This document shows positions 42,891 through 52,673 of a DNA stretch of 64,000 nucleotides, piece after piece. Numbering within the stretch: the first letter of the stretch is position 1; each line of letters starts with the position of its first letter. A program made the translations under genes and the position numbers. The DNA is from Burkholderia pyrrocinia (GTDB taxonomy: Bacteria; Pseudomonadota; Gammaproteobacteria; Burkholderiales; Burkholderiaceae). The stretch spans positions 1,116,001-1,180,000 of the forward strand of contig NZ_CP011504.1 in assembly GCF_001028665.1 (NCBI RefSeq), read 5' to 3'. The notes under the pieces are model-generated. The model made no database searches and was not told the DNA's origin. It saw only the letters and a program-made list of their open reading frames with translations.

Positions 42891-44864
42891 ATGAACGATC
42901 TCACCGAAATGGCTACCCTGTCCGCCGGCACCGTGCCGGCCGGCGTCGACGCGGCCGTCGCGCGTGCGACCGACGCGCTGCTGGCCGCGCAGAACGCGGA
43001 CGGACACTGGGTCTACGAACTCGAAGCCGATTCGACGATTCCCGCCGAATACGTGCTGCTCGTCCACTATCTCGGCGAGACGCCGAACCTCGAGCTCGAA
43101 CAGAAGATCGGCCGGTATCTGCGCCGCATCCAGCAGGCGGACGGCGGCTGGCCGCTGTTCACCGACGGCGCGCCGAACATCAGCGCGAGCGTGAAGGCGT
43201 ATTTCGCGCTGAAGGTGATCGGCGACGACGAGAACGCCGAGCACATGCAGCGCGCACGCAAGGCGATCCACGCGATGGGCGGCGCCGAGATGTCGAACGT
43301 GTTCACGCGCATCCAGCTCGCGCTGTACGGCGCGATTCCGTGGCGCGCGGTGCCGATGATGCCGGTCGAGATCATGCTGCTGCCGCAGTGGTTCCCGTTC
43401 CACCTGTCGAAGGTGTCGTACTGGGCGCGTACCGTGATCGTGCCGCTGCTCGTGCTGAACGCGAAGCGCCCGCTCGCGAAGAACCCGCGCGGCGTGCGCA
43501 TCGACGAGCTGTTCATCGATCCGCCCGTCAACGCCGGGCTGCTGCCGCGCCAGGGGCACCAGAGCGCCGGCTGGTTCGCGTTCTTCCGCGTGGTCGACCA
43601 TGCGCTGCGCGCGGTCGACGGCCTGTTCCCGAGCTACACGCGCGAACGCGCGATCCGCCAGGCCGTGTCGTTCGTCGACGAGCGCCTGAACGGCGAGGAC
43701 GGCCTCGGCGCGATCTATCCGGCGATGGCCAACGCGGTGATGATGTACGACGTGCTCGGCTACGCGGAAGATCATCCGAACCGCGCGATCGCGCGCAAGG
43801 CGCTCGACAAGCTGCTCGTCGTGCAGGAGGACGAAGCATATTGCCAGCCGTGCCTGTCGCCGGTGTGGGACACGTCGCTCGCGGCGCACGCGCTGCTCGA
43901 AACCGGCGATGCGCGCGCCGAGGACGCCGTGCTGCGCGGCCTCGACTGGCTGCGCCCGCTGCAGATCCTCGACGTGCGCGGCGACTGGATCTCGCGCCGC
44001 CCGAACGTGCGGCCCGGCGGCTGGGCGTTCCAGTACGCGAACGCGCACTACCCGGACGTCGACGATACGGCCGTGGTCGTGATGGCGATGGACCGCGCGC
44101 AGAAGCTCAGGAAGTCGGACGCGTACCGCGATTCGATGGCGCGCGCACGCGAATGGGTCGTCGGCATGCAGAGCAGCGACGGCGGCTGGGGCGCGTTCGA
44201 GCCGGAAAACACGCAGTACTACCTGAACAACATCCCGTTCTCCGATCACGGCGCGCTGCTCGATCCGCCGACGTCCGACGTGTCGGGCCGGTGCCTGTCG
44301 ATGCTGTCGCAACTCGGCGAGACGGCCGCGAACAGCGAGCCGACCCGTCGCGCGCTCGACTACATGCTGAAGGAGCAGGAGCCGGACGGCAGCTGGTACG
44401 GCCGCTGGGGGATGAACTACGTGTACGGCACGTGGACGGCGCTGTGCTCGCTGAACGCCGCCGGCCTCGGGCCGGAAGATCCGCGCGTGAAGCGCGGCGC
44501 GCAGTGGCTGCTGTCGATCCAGAACAAGGACGGCGGCTGGGGCGAGGACGGCGACAGCTACAAGCTGAACTACCGCGGCTTCGAGCAGGCGCCGAGCACG
44601 GCGTCGCAGACGGCCTGGGCGCTGCTCGGCCTGATGGCGGCCGGCGAGGTGAACAACCCGGCCGTTGCGCGCGGTGTCGACTACCTGATCGCCGAGCAGA
44701 ACGAAGAGGGTCTGTGGGACGAGACGCGCTTCACGGCGACAGGCTTCCCGCGCGTGTTCTACCTGCGCTATCACGGCTATCGCAAGTTCTTCCCGCTGTG
44801 GGCGCTCGCGCGCTACCGCAACCTGAAGCGCGACAACACGACGCGCGTCACGGTCGGGATGTAA
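42891..44864 (+). CDS. shc: Squalene-hopene cyclase
   Basis: GAGAGGG lies just before the ATG. The 657-residue protein has the catalytic DXDD motif (HYPDVDDTAVVVMA near residue 390) and many QW repeats (QNADGHWVYEL; QADGGWPLF; QSSDGGWGAF; QEPDGSWYGRWG; QNKDGGWGEDGDS). Length and repeats match bacterial cyclases. It folds squalene into hopene at the cytoplasmic face of the inner membrane, the key step of hopanoid synthesis. The first 20 residues lack a signal. Confidence 0.97.
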   Translation: MNDLTEMATLSAGTVPAGVDAAVARATDALLAAQNADGHWVYELEADSTIPAEYVLLVHYLGETPNLELEQKIGRYLRRIQQADGGWPLFTDGAPNISASVKAYFALKVIGDDENAEHMQRARKAIHAMGGAEMSNVFTRIQLALYGAIPWRAVPMMPVEIMLLPQWFPFHLSKVSYWARTVIVPLLVLNAKRPLAKNPRGVRIDELFIDPPVNAGLLPRQGHQSAGWFAFFRVVDHALRAVDGLFPSYTRERAIRQAVSFVDERLNGEDGLGAIYPAMANAVMMYDVLGYAEDHPNRAIARKALDKLLVVQEDEAYCQPCLSPVWDTSLAAHALLETGDARAEDAVLRGLDWLRPLQILDVRGDWISRRPNVRPGGWAFQYANAHYPDVDDTAVVVMAMDRAQKLRKSDAYRDSMARAREWVVGMQSSDGGWGAFEPENTQYYLNNIPFSDHGALLDPPTSDVSGRCLSMLSQLGETAANSEPTRRALDYMLKEQEPDGSWYGRWGMNYVYGTWTALCSLNAAGLGPEDPRVKRGAQWLLSIQNKDGGWGEDGDSYKLNYRGFEQAPSTASQTAWALLGLMAAGEVNNPAVARGVDYLIAEQNEEGLWDETRFTATGFPRVFYLRYHGYRKFFPLWALARYRNLKRDNTTRVTVGM

Positions 44865-44867
44865 CGC

Positions 44868-45575
44868 GTGGGCACCTCACGGCACAACGGCGCATTGCCC
44901 GTCATCGCGGTGACGGGGATGGCGTTCGAGGCGCGCATCGCACGCGGCGACGGCGTCGAGGCCGTATTCGCCGCGCGGGCCGACCGGCTCGAGCGCGCGC
45001 TGGCCGACGCGACCGCGCGCGGTTGCGCGGGCATCGTGAGCTTCGGCACCGCGGGCGGGCTCGCGCCCGACCTGGCGCCCGGCGCGCTCGTGATCGCGAC
45101 CGCGATCGACGGGCCGTTCGGCCGCGTCGAGACCGATGCGGGCTGGAGTACGCGGCTCGTCGCGGCGCTGCACGACACGCCGGTTTGGGCGCGCGTCACG
45201 CGCGGCACGATCGCGGCGGTCGGTGCGCCGGTCGTCAGCGAACAGGAAAAGGCGTCGCTGCACCACGCGAAGGGCGCGCTCGCCGTCGACATGGAGTCGC
45301 ATATCGCGGCGGCCTTCGCGGCTGCGCGCGGCGTGCCGTTCGCGGTGTGCCGCGCGATCGTCGATCCGGCGTGGCGCACGTTGCCGCGCGCGGCAACGGC
45401 CGGCCTGCGCGACGACGGCAGCACGGCGATCCTGCCGATTCTGCGCGAATTGCTGAAGCAGCCGTCGCAGCTCGGCCCGCTGCTGCAGGTCGCGAGCGAT
45501 GCGCGCGCGGCGCGCACGACGCTGATCCAGGCACGGCACGCATTCGAGCGTACGGGCGCGATGCGGATCGTCTGA
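44868..45575 (+). CDS. hpnG: Hopanoid-associated phosphorylase
   Basis: A GTG start lies 3 bases after the shc stop. The 235-residue protein has the nucleoside-phosphorylase fold: VIAVTGMAFEARIARGDGVE, GCAGIVSFGTAGGLAPDLAP, and the VDMESHIAAAFAAARGVPFA segment with the catalytic Glu. This is the HpnG type, which releases adenine from adenosylhopane in extended hopanoid synthesis. It is the last gene of the operon; a bidirectional hairpin follows. Confidence 0.9.
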   Translation: MGTSRHNGALPVIAVTGMAFEARIARGDGVEAVFAARADRLERALADATARGCAGIVSFGTAGGLAPDLAPGALVIATAIDGPFGRVETDAGWSTRLVAALHDTPVWARVTRGTIAAVGAPVVSEQEKASLHHAKGALAVDMESHIAAAFAAARGVPFAVCRAIVDPAWRTLPRAATAGLRDDGSTAILPILRELLKQPSQLGPLLQVASDARAARTTLIQARHAFERTGAMRIV

Positions 45576-45635
45576 GCGGCACGCGCCGCGTTTCTCACCC
45601 TCCTCTTCCCGGTTTCCCGTTTCTCGCGGACAAAA

Positions 45636-45664
45636 AAAGAGCGCTGCACGATGCAGCGCTCTTT
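45636..45664. terminator. Bidirectional terminator between hpnG and mlaA
   Basis: AAAGAGCGCTGCA and TGCAGCGCTCTTT form a perfect 13-bp stem with a 3-base loop. A/T runs on both sides serve the two convergent operons. Confidence 0.85.
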
Positions 45665-45692
45665 GTCTTGTGCGGCGGTCGCCGGTGCGGCG

Positions 45693-46688
45693 TTACTGCG
45701 CGGCCGGACTGCTCGCAGGCGTTGCCGGCCCGGCCGGCGTGACGTCAGCAGCCGGCACCGTCGCCGGGCCCGACGATGCCGGCGCCGGTGCCGCGGCAGG
45801 CGTACTCGCGGGCATCGCATTGTCCGCACCCGGATCGTCGTACTGCGGCAATCCCGGCGCGGCCGGCGCGTTGTTCGGCGTGGCGCCCGATGCGCCGCCC
45901 GACTCGCCCGGATCCTCGTAGTTCGGCAGCCCCGGCACGGCCGGCGTCGCGGCCGGCGCGGCGCCCGATTCGCCCGGCTCGCTGTAGTTCGGCAGCGCGG
46001 TCGACGACGACTGGCTGCGATACGTCAGCGACTTGCGCTGCTGCAGGTACGCGTCGCGCACGAACGAATACGGATCGAGCGCGGCCTGCTTCAGCAGGTC
46101 GGTCGCGCCGAGCAGGTCCGAACGCGCGCTGATGAATTGCGCGATGTACATCGGATTGCGCGCGGCCGGCTCGATGTAGTTGAGCAGGTTGAAGCGCACG
46201 TCCACCGCGCGGCCGACGCCGTCGCGGACCGTGCTCGGCCCGAACACGGGCAACACGAGGTACGGGCCGGACGGCACGCCCCAGCGCGCGAGCGTCAGGC
46301 CGAAATCCTGGTGATGCTTCGGCAGCCCGGCCGGCGTCGCGATGTCGATCAGGCCGGCGACGCCGAACAGCGAGTTCATCGCCACGCGCATCAGATCCTG
46401 CGTCGCATCGGTGATGCGCAACTGCAGCAGGTTGTTTGCCATGTTGCCGAGATCGCCGAGGTTCGAGAAGAAGTTGCTGATCGCGGTGCGCACGGGCGTC
46501 GGCGTGATCTTCTGGTAACCCTTCGCGATCGGCACCGCGATGTTCGAATCGACGGCGTCGTTGATCTTGTACATCGTCCGGTTCATCGGCTCGAGCGGGT
46601 CGTTCGGATTGCGGTTCGGTCCCGTCGCGCAGCCGGTCAGCATTGCGCTGGCGGCGACGGTCGCCGCAATGATTCGCACCTTATTCAT
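45693..46688 (-). CDS. mlaA: MlaA (VacJ) lipoprotein with repeat tail
   Basis: This 331-residue lipoprotein precursor has a signal peptide ending in the lipobox LTGC (Cys20). [20 protein letters not shown] follows, with the conserved MlaA middle ([40 protein letters not shown]). Residues about 233-300 hold three copies of a repeat LPNYxEPGESG / [11 protein letters not shown] / [11 protein letters not shown], then an Ala/Pro-rich tail. MlaA removes misplaced phospholipids from the outer membrane. Its ATG overlaps the end of hpnN, upstream on the same strand, by 8 bases. Confidence 0.92.
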   Translation of the reverse strand: MNKVRIIAATVAASAMLTGCATGPNRNPNDPLEPMNRTMYKINDAVDSNIAVPIAKGYQKITPTPVRTAISNFFSNLGDLGNMANNLLQLRITDATQDLMRVAMNSLFGVAGLIDIATPAGLPKHHQDFGLTLARWGVPSGPYLVLPVFGPSTVRDGVGRAVDVRFNLLNYIEPAARNPMYIAQFISARSDLLGATDLLKQAALDPYSFVRDAYLQQRKSLTYRSQSSSTALPNYSEPGESGAAPAATPAVPGLPNYEDPGESGGASGATPNNAPAAPGLPQYDDPGADNAMPASTPAAAPAPASSGPATVPAADVTPAGPATPASSPAAQ

Positions 46689-49314
46689 TGATTCCTTGCA
46701 ATTGGTTCTTGGCGCGTCTGACGCGCGGTTTGCCCATCAGGACGGGCTGGAACACCACGGCGCCGATCAGCGTGCAGGTCAGTGCCAGCGCGAGCAGCTT
46801 GCCCATGCTCGACGTGCCCGGGTGGTGCGACAGCCACAGGCTGCCGAATGCGGTCGCCGTCGTCGCGGCGCTGAACAGCACCGCGTGCGTGAGGCTCGAA
46901 TGCAGCAACCCCGTCTGCCCCGCGCGCCACGCCATCACGAAATACACCTTGAACGCGACGCCGACGCCGAGCATCAGCGGCAGCGCGATGATGTTCGCGA
47001 AGTTCAGCGGCATGCCGAGCACGACGCACATCTCGAGCGTCACGACGCCCGACACGAGCAGCGGCACCAGCGTGCGCAGCACGTCGCCGAAGCGGCGCAG
47101 CGTGAGCCACAGCAGGATCGTGATCGAAATGATCGACCACAGCGCCGCGTGCAGGAACGCGTTGATGATCGTGTCGGCCGAATGCAGGATCGAGATCGGC
47201 CCGCCGGTCGTGCCCGGTTCCGCGGCCTTCACGGTCTGCGCGAAACGGCGCAGCATCGTGTCGTCGTTCGGGTCGACGCCCTTCGGCACCTTCGGCGAGA
47301 TCTGCACGAGCGCGTGGCCGTCCGGCGCGACCCAGTCGCGCACGAGTTGCGGCGGCAGCGATTCGCGCGTGATGTCCTGCGGCTGGAGCAGCGCCGCGAG
47401 CTGGCCGAGCGCCATGCGCAGCGTATCGGAGAACGCGCGCTCGGCGCGGTCGCGCGTCGCGCTGTCGGCGGCGGCGAGCTTCGCGAGCGACGCGGACAGG
47501 TGTTGCGCGGCAGCCGCGCCCGGGCCCGGGTGATCTTCCGCCGCGTAGCCGAGCAGGTCCGACACGCGCTTGAGCGCGGCGACGCGCTGCGCGTCGGTCG
47601 CAGGCGGCGCGGCCGGCTGCGTCAGCGCGGGCAGCAGGTCGCTCGCGGCCGCGGCGATCGCCGCGCGCTTGGCCGGCTGGTCGGCGGGGATGAAGGTCGA
47701 CAGCGTGGTCGTGCGGCCGACTTCCGGCAGCGCGTCGAGACGCTTCGCGGCCGCATCGGCGTCGGCGAGCGACGGCGCGAGCAGCGTGACGTCGTTGACG
47801 GCCGCTTCGGGCGAATCCTTCAGCGCGAGCAGCGTCGCCATCGATTCGCTGTGCGGATCCTTCAGGTGCAGCGGGTTGAAGTCGAAGCGCAGGAACGCGA
47901 GCAGCGGCAGCGCGCCGATCACGACCACGAGCGTGCCGATCAGGATCGGCTTGCGATGACGATCGAGGAAATCGTCGACCGGCGCGAGCCACGGGAAGCC
48001 CGGCGTCTTCGATTCGCCCGGCGGCGCGAACAGGCGCAGCAGCGCGGGCAGCAGCGTAAGCGTGGTCAGCAGCGCGACGAACATCCCGACGCCCGCGATC
48101 AGGCCGAGCTCGGACACGCCGCGATAGGCGGTGGGGATGAACGAGAAGAAGCTCGCCGCGACGGCCGCGGTGGCCAGTGCGAGCGGCATGCCCATCGAGT
48201 GCGCGGCGCCGATCAACGCGTGATCGATGCGCGGATCGCGGAAGCGTTCCTCGCGGTACTTCACGCCGTACTGGATCGAGAAGTCGACGCCGAGGCCGAC
48301 GAACAGCACCATGAACGCGACCGAGATCATGTTCAGCGAGCCGACCATCGCGAGGCCGAGCGCGGCGGTCACGACGAGGCCGACGAACAGCGTGACGAGC
48401 ACCGAGCCGATCATCCGCTTCGAGCGCAGCGCAAGCCACAGGATGACGAGCACGGCGAGCAGCGTGAGCGCGCCGTTGAGCGCCGCGCCGTCCTCGACCG
48501 ATGCGAATTCGTCGTCGGCGAGCGGCTGTTCGCCGGTCAGGCGCACGGCCGCGCCGTATCGCTTCTCGAGGTCGAGCGAACGGGCAGCGTCGCGGATCAC
48601 CTGGCTGGTTTCCGCACCGGCCTTCAGCGCGCCGTAGTTGACCACGGGCTGCACGGTGACGAATGCGCGCGCGGGCTGCCGCGCGGCGTCGCTGTCGACC
48701 AGCGCGCGCCATGAGAACGCGGCCGGCTTGCCGGCCAGCACGTCGTCGACCGTCGCGGCACTGCGTGCGAGCAGCTTCGCCATCGCGGGCAGTTTCACCT
48801 GGCCGGTCAGGAGCGGCTGGCCGAGCGTGGTGGCCAGCGTCGTCGCGAGCCCGGTCAGGCTCGGGTTCTTCGCGAGTTCGTTGACGAGCGGGCGCGCGCT
48901 CGCGAGCTGAGACGTCGTATCGGAGACTTCCTGCGGCGACAGGAACAGCAGCCCGTTGTGCTCGAAGAACGGCCCGCCGCCGGGTTCGGCGACCTGGCCG
49001 ATGCGGCCGGCTTCGGCCTGCTTCTGCAGCGCTTCGGTCAGCGCCTGCGCGGCGGCATTCGCGAATTCGGGCGCGGGCGCTTCGACGACCGCGAGGATCG
49101 TGCCGTTGCGTTGCGGGAACGCTTTGTCGACGGCCTGGCCGAGCGCGGCCCATTGCGGTTCCGCATCGACGAGCTTGCTGATGTCGGTGTTGATCTTGAA
49201 ATGCTGCGCGACGTAGACACCGCTGAGGGCAGCGATGACGAGCGACAGGACGACGACCCAGACGGGGCGGCGCACCGACCACGCAACGAGTCGGACGATG
49301 AGAGATGTCACCAT
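46681..49314 (-). CDS. hpnN: Hopanoid transporter HpnN (RND/MMPL superfamily)
   Basis: The ATG at 49314 ([20 protein letters not shown]) is preferred to one 13 codons upstream. The 877-residue protein has the MMPL/RND plan: a first helix near residue 25, a large periplasmic domain (residues about 45-260), a bundle of five helices ([40 protein letters not shown]), a second periplasmic domain, and a second bundle near the end. This size and context match HpnN, which moves hopanoids to the outer membrane. It is followed by mlaA with an 8-base overlap, and hpnM is divergent. Confidence 0.9.
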   Translation of the reverse strand: MVTSLIVRLVAWSVRRPVWVVVLSLVIAALSGVYVAQHFKINTDISKLVDAEPQWAALGQAVDKAFPQRNGTILAVVEAPAPEFANAAAQALTEALQKQAEAGRIGQVAEPGGGPFFEHNGLLFLSPQEVSDTTSQLASARPLVNELAKNPSLTGLATTLATTLGQPLLTGQVKLPAMAKLLARSAATVDDVLAGKPAAFSWRALVDSDAARQPARAFVTVQPVVNYGALKAGAETSQVIRDAARSLDLEKRYGAAVRLTGEQPLADDEFASVEDGAALNGALTLLAVLVILWLALRSKRMIGSVLVTLFVGLVVTAALGLAMVGSLNMISVAFMVLFVGLGVDFSIQYGVKYREERFRDPRIDHALIGAAHSMGMPLALATAAVAASFFSFIPTAYRGVSELGLIAGVGMFVALLTTLTLLPALLRLFAPPGESKTPGFPWLAPVDDFLDRHRKPILIGTLVVVIGALPLLAFLRFDFNPLHLKDPHSESMATLLALKDSPEAAVNDVTLLAPSLADADAAAKRLDALPEVGRTTTLSTFIPADQPAKRAAIAAAASDLLPALTQPAAPPATDAQRVAALKRVSDLLGYAAEDHPGPGAAAAQHLSASLAKLAAADSATRDRAERAFSDTLRMALGQLAALLQPQDITRESLPPQLVRDWVAPDGHALVQISPKVPKGVDPNDDTMLRRFAQTVKAAEPGTTGGPISILHSADTIINAFLHAALWSIISITILLWLTLRRFGDVLRTLVPLLVSGVVTLEMCVVLGMPLNFANIIALPLMLGVGVAFKVYFVMAWRAGQTGLLHSSLTHAVLFSAATTATAFGSLWLSHHPGTSSMGKLLALALTCTLIGAVVFQPVLMGKPRVRRAKNQLQGINE

Positions 49315-49647
49315 GTGGCGGTGGGGAGCGGCTGGCAAGGGCAAAGTAGCCAAGTATACCGGCGCGGCGTGGCGACGGACGTGACGTTGCGGGTTTCGGG
49401 GCGGGAAGGAGATTTGTTCGCGGCGGCGGAATCGATGCCGGCGGCTGGTTGTTTTGTAAGGGGATACTTACATAATCGGCGCCGCGCTGCCTTGCCGCGA
49501 CGCCGCGCGCACCTGTGACAAACGAAGCTGAAAGGTAACAGTCGGTCACGGCGCGGCAACCGGGCGTCAGCCCCGGTATACTTTGCCCCACCGGCCGATG
49601 CAAAGAGCCGGTCGTTTTTTCCCATTGAGTGCGATATCGATATCCGT
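49315..49647. other. Divergent promoter region of hpnN and hpnM
   Basis: No gene is visible in these 333 bases. The stretch holds a short dyad GTAAG-N6-CTTAC (49456-49471) in an AT-rich patch, a candidate -10 (TATACT, 49577) and a hairpin with T-run (49590-49620), the last two listed separately. Confidence 0.55.
49577..49620 (+). promoter_or_regulatory. Candidate promoter and leader hairpin of hpnM
   Basis: TATACTTTGCCCC at 49577 matches the word upstream of hpnD. ACCGGC (49590-49595) and GCCGGT (49607-49612) form a stem followed by CG and six T, ending 27 bases before the hpnM ATG. This looks like an intrinsic terminator in the 5' leader, so attenuation is possible. Confidence 0.4.
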
Positions 49648-50244
49648 ATGAAACGTCATCTGTTTGCTTTCGTCGCGGCCGCCGCCGTGTCGGTTTCCGC
49701 TTTCGCGCAGAGCGCGCCGGTCGATATCGTCCGCAATGCGGTCGAGGGCACCGTCACCGCGATGAAGGCCGATCCGGCCGCCCGCGGCGGTGACATGGCG
49801 AAGGTCACGCAGGTCGTCGAGCAGCGCTTCCTGCCCGCGACCAACTTCGAGCGCACGACCCGCATCGCCGTCGGCGACGCGTGGAAGCAGGCGACGCCGG
49901 ACCAGCAACAGGAGCTGTACAAGCAGTTCAAGCTGCTGATGACGCGCACCTATGCCGCGTCGCTCGCGCAGCTCGGCGGCCAGGACGCGAAGTTCTCGTT
50001 CAAGGCCGGCGGCGCGTCGGGCGCCGACGCGCTCGTGCAGTCGACGGTGACGACGCCGGGCGACAGCCAGTCGGTCGGCTATCGTCTCGGCAAGGTCGGC
50101 AACGACTGGAAGATCTACGACATCGACATGTCGGGCGCGTGGCTGATCCAGGTCTACCAGGGCCAGTTCAAGAGCCAGCTCGCGTCGGGCGGGATCGCCG
50201 GGCTGATCGCGTATCTGCAGAAGCACAATTCGCGGACGAACTGA
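49648..50244 (+). CDS. hpnM: MlaC/HpnM-type periplasmic lipid-binding protein
   Basis: This 198-residue precursor has a signal peptide (MKRHLFAFVAAAAVSVSAFA, cleavage after AFA-Q). The mature part is a MlaC/Ttg2D domain: FLPATNFERTTRIAVGDAWK, TPDQQQELYKQFKLLMTRTY, and VGYRLGKVGNDWKIYDIDMS. MlaC carries phospholipids across the periplasm; the HpnM subgroup is linked to hopanoid loci. Divergence from hpnN-mlaA supports a shared lipid-trafficking role. Confidence 0.9.
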   Translation: MKRHLFAFVAAAAVSVSAFAQSAPVDIVRNAVEGTVTAMKADPAARGGDMAKVTQVVEQRFLPATNFERTTRIAVGDAWKQATPDQQQELYKQFKLLMTRTYAASLAQLGGQDAKFSFKAGGASGADALVQSTVTTPGDSQSVGYRLGKVGNDWKIYDIDMSGAWLIQVYQGQFKSQLASGGIAGLIAYLQKHNSRTN

Positions 50245-50277
50245 CGGCCGCCGCGCGGTCCGCAGTCCGGATGCATG

Positions 50278-50302
50278 AAGGGCGCCCTCGGGCGCCCTTG
50301 TT
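50278..50302 (+). terminator. Hairpin terminator after hpnM
   Basis: AAGGGCGCCC and GGGCGCCCTT form a strong GC stem 34 bases after the hpnM stop, followed by TTGTT. Confidence 0.75.
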
Positions 50303-50473
50303 CGTTGCGGGCCGCGCGTGCGGCACCCGCCCGTCGCGCATTATTCGCCGGCGCCGAGCATCCGCAGGCAATCGCCGACGACGGCGTCGTGCATGACGTC
50401 TTCGCAGCCGGAAGATGCTGCGTGCAGGCCGGCTGGTCGAGTCTTCCGCAGCGGATCGCCGCGTCGGGCGTGC

Positions 50474-51118
50474 CTACCGCCGCCGATGCTCGACCGCGAA
50501 CTTGATCAGTTCGGCCTGCCCTTCGATCTCGAGCTTGCGCTTCAAATTGAGCCGGTGCGTTTCGACCGTGCGCACCGACAGCCCCGTCTGCTGCGCGATC
50601 TGCTTGCTCGACAACCCTTCGGCCAGCGCGTCGAGGATGTCGCGTTCGCGCGGCGTCAGCCGATCGAGCGGCGACGCGGTCGCGCTCGCATGGATCATCC
50701 GCGCGGCGAGCCCTTCGCTGAAGAACGTCTGCCCGGCCAGCACCGCGCCGATCGCGCGGACGATCTCGCTCGCGGGCGAATCCTTCAGCAGGTAGCCGCT
50801 CGCGCCCGCCCGCACGGCCTGCGTCACGTATTCGATGTTGTCGTGCATCGACAGCATCAGCACGCGGATGCCGGGAAAACGCTCGTGGAACACGCCCGAC
50901 AGCGCGATGCCGTTCATCCCGTTCATGCCGACGTCCATCAGTGCGAGATCGGGTTCGAGCGACGCGGCGAGCGCGAGCGCCTCGTCGGCGTTGCCGGCCT
51001 CGCCGACCACGGACAGGTCGGCTGCTTCGAGCCGCATCCGCAAGCCGTCGCGCACGAGCGGGTGATCGTCGACGAGCAGCAATCGGGCGGCGGGCCGGGC
51101 AGTGTCGGGGGCGCTCAT
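50474..51118 (-). CDS. NarL/FixJ-family response regulator
   Basis: The start is the ATG at 51118. The 214-residue protein has a receiver domain (RLLLVDDHPLVRDGLRMRLE; phospho-Asp in LALMDVGMNGMNG; KDSPASEIVRAI) and a LuxR-type helix-turn-helix (LTPRERDILDALAEGLSSKQ; IAQQTGLSVRTVETHRLNLK). Its partner is the histidine kinase coded 32 bases upstream on the same strand. Together they are a NarX/NarL-like pair with an unknown signal. Confidence 0.93.
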   Translation of the reverse strand: MSAPDTARPAARLLLVDDHPLVRDGLRMRLEAADLSVVGEAGNADEALALAASLEPDLALMDVGMNGMNGIALSGVFHERFPGIRVLMLSMHDNIEYVTQAVRAGASGYLLKDSPASEIVRAIGAVLAGQTFFSEGLAARMIHASATASPLDRLTPRERDILDALAEGLSSKQIAQQTGLSVRTVETHRLNLKRKLEIEGQAELIKFAVEHRRR

Positions 51119-51150
51119 GCGTGACAGGTCTCCTGTTATGGGGGGTGTTT

Positions 51151-52533
51151 TCACGCGGCGCTGCGTAGCGGCACGCGTGCGGCGACGATCGTGTGGCCGA
51201 CCTGCGACGAGATCGTCAGCATGCCGCCGAGCGCGTCGAGGCGCTCGCGCATGTTGCGCAGGCCGATGCCGCGGCGCGCGTCGGCCTGCGAGCGTTCGGC
51301 GTCGAAGCCGCAGCCGTTGTCGGCGATGGTCAGCGTGACGGAGTGCGCGCCGACGTCGAGCGTGACGGCTGCGCGCGTCGCCTGCGCATGATGCACGATG
51401 TTGCTGAGCGCCTCCTGCGCGATCCGGAACAGCGCGGTGTTGACAGCCTCGGGCAGCGGCCGCGTGCCGCTGTGCGCGACCTGCGTATAGCCGATGTCGA
51501 TGCCGCTTTCGGCGCCGAGCTCGCGGACGAGCTGCTCGAGCGCGGCCGCGAGACCGAGATCGTCGAGCATCGACGGACGCAGCGCATGCGAGATGCGCCG
51601 CACTTCGCGCAGCGTGTCGCCGAGCCGCCCGACGCCCGATACGAGCGCCTGTTCGGCCTCGGGCACGCGCGACGCGCCGCGTTCGAAACGCGCGAGCGCG
51701 GATTCGAGCATCAGCTTCGCGGACACCATCATCTGGCTGATCCCGTCGTGCAGTTCGCGCGACAGCCGCGCGCGCTCCTGCTCCTGCGATTCGACGACGC
51801 GCTGCGCGAGCAGCTTGAGCTTCGCGTCGGCGCTGCGCGACTCGCTGACGTTCAGCACCAGCGCGCACACGGCGATCGCCGCCGCGCCCGTGAGCGCGAT
51901 CGCGGTGAGCCAGCTCATCGTGCGCTCGATGTTCGCGGACGCGCGCGCGTCGATGCGCTGCAGCGCGGTGTCGACGTCGTCGAGATAGATGCCCGTGCCG
52001 ACCATCCAGCCCCAGCGTTCGAGTGCGACCACGTAGCCGAGCTTCGGCGCGACGCGGCCCGTCGACGGCCGCTGCCATGCGTAGCGCACGTAGCCGCCGC
52101 CGTGCGATGCCGCGCCGATCAGCTTCTGGATCGTCAGCGCACCCTGCGGGTCGCGCATCGACCAGAAGTTGTGACCGACGCGTTCGGGCTCGCGCGGGTG
52201 CATCAGCGCATTGCCGTGCAGGTCGTACACGAAGAAATAGCCGTCGGGCCCGAAATCCATCTTCTGCAGCATCGCGAGCGCCTGCGTGCGCAGCAGCGCG
52301 TCGTCGCGCGCATTGCGGCCGCTCGCGTCGTAGAGCGGCATGATCGCGCTCGTCGCGAGCTCGACGTAGTGCTTCAGCTCGACTTCCTTGCTCGACAGGT
52401 ACGCGGCCTGGATCGTCGCGTGCTGCGTGCGCGCGAGCGACGTCGCCTGCTGGCGCACGCCGAAGCCGATGCCGGCGATCGCGAGCAGGAACGGCACGAT
52501 GGCCAGAAGGAAGATCTTTGCCTTGAGTCTCAT
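51151..52533 (-). CDS. NarL-partner sensor histidine kinase with Cache domain
   Basis: This 460-residue membrane protein has helices at about residues 7-25 and 208-230 around a periplasmic single-Cache sensor (MDFGPDGYFFVYDLHGNALM; GYVVALERWGWMVGTGIYLD). A HisKA_3 domain follows with the ARLSRELHDGISQMMVSAK box (His near 262), then a Bergerat ATPase (RIAQEALSNIVHHAQATRAA; IADNGCGFD; GIGLRNMRERLDALGG). Small organic acids are typical ligands of such Cache domains; this is inference. It is transcribed before the response regulator. Confidence 0.93.
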   Translation of the reverse strand: MRLKAKIFLLAIVPFLLAIAGIGFGVRQQATSLARTQHATIQAAYLSSKEVELKHYVELATSAIMPLYDASGRNARDDALLRTQALAMLQKMDFGPDGYFFVYDLHGNALMHPREPERVGHNFWSMRDPQGALTIQKLIGAASHGGGYVRYAWQRPSTGRVAPKLGYVVALERWGWMVGTGIYLDDVDTALQRIDARASANIERTMSWLTAIALTGAAAIAVCALVLNVSESRSADAKLKLLAQRVVESQEQERARLSRELHDGISQMMVSAKLMLESALARFERGASRVPEAEQALVSGVGRLGDTLREVRRISHALRPSMLDDLGLAAALEQLVRELGAESGIDIGYTQVAHSGTRPLPEAVNTALFRIAQEALSNIVHHAQATRAAVTLDVGAHSVTLTIADNGCGFDAERSQADARRGIGLRNMRERLDALGGMLTISSQVGHTIVAARVPLRSAA

Positions 52534-52673
52534 GGTGGTGCGAAGCGGCCGCGAACCGGTGCGGCCGGCGAGGTGCGGCCGGCCAGGTGCGTCAGCCGCG
52601 CGGCGGCGTATCGAACCGACATTGTCGGCGATTTTGCACGCGGGCGGCTGCGACCGGGCGGCCGCCCCGCCGC

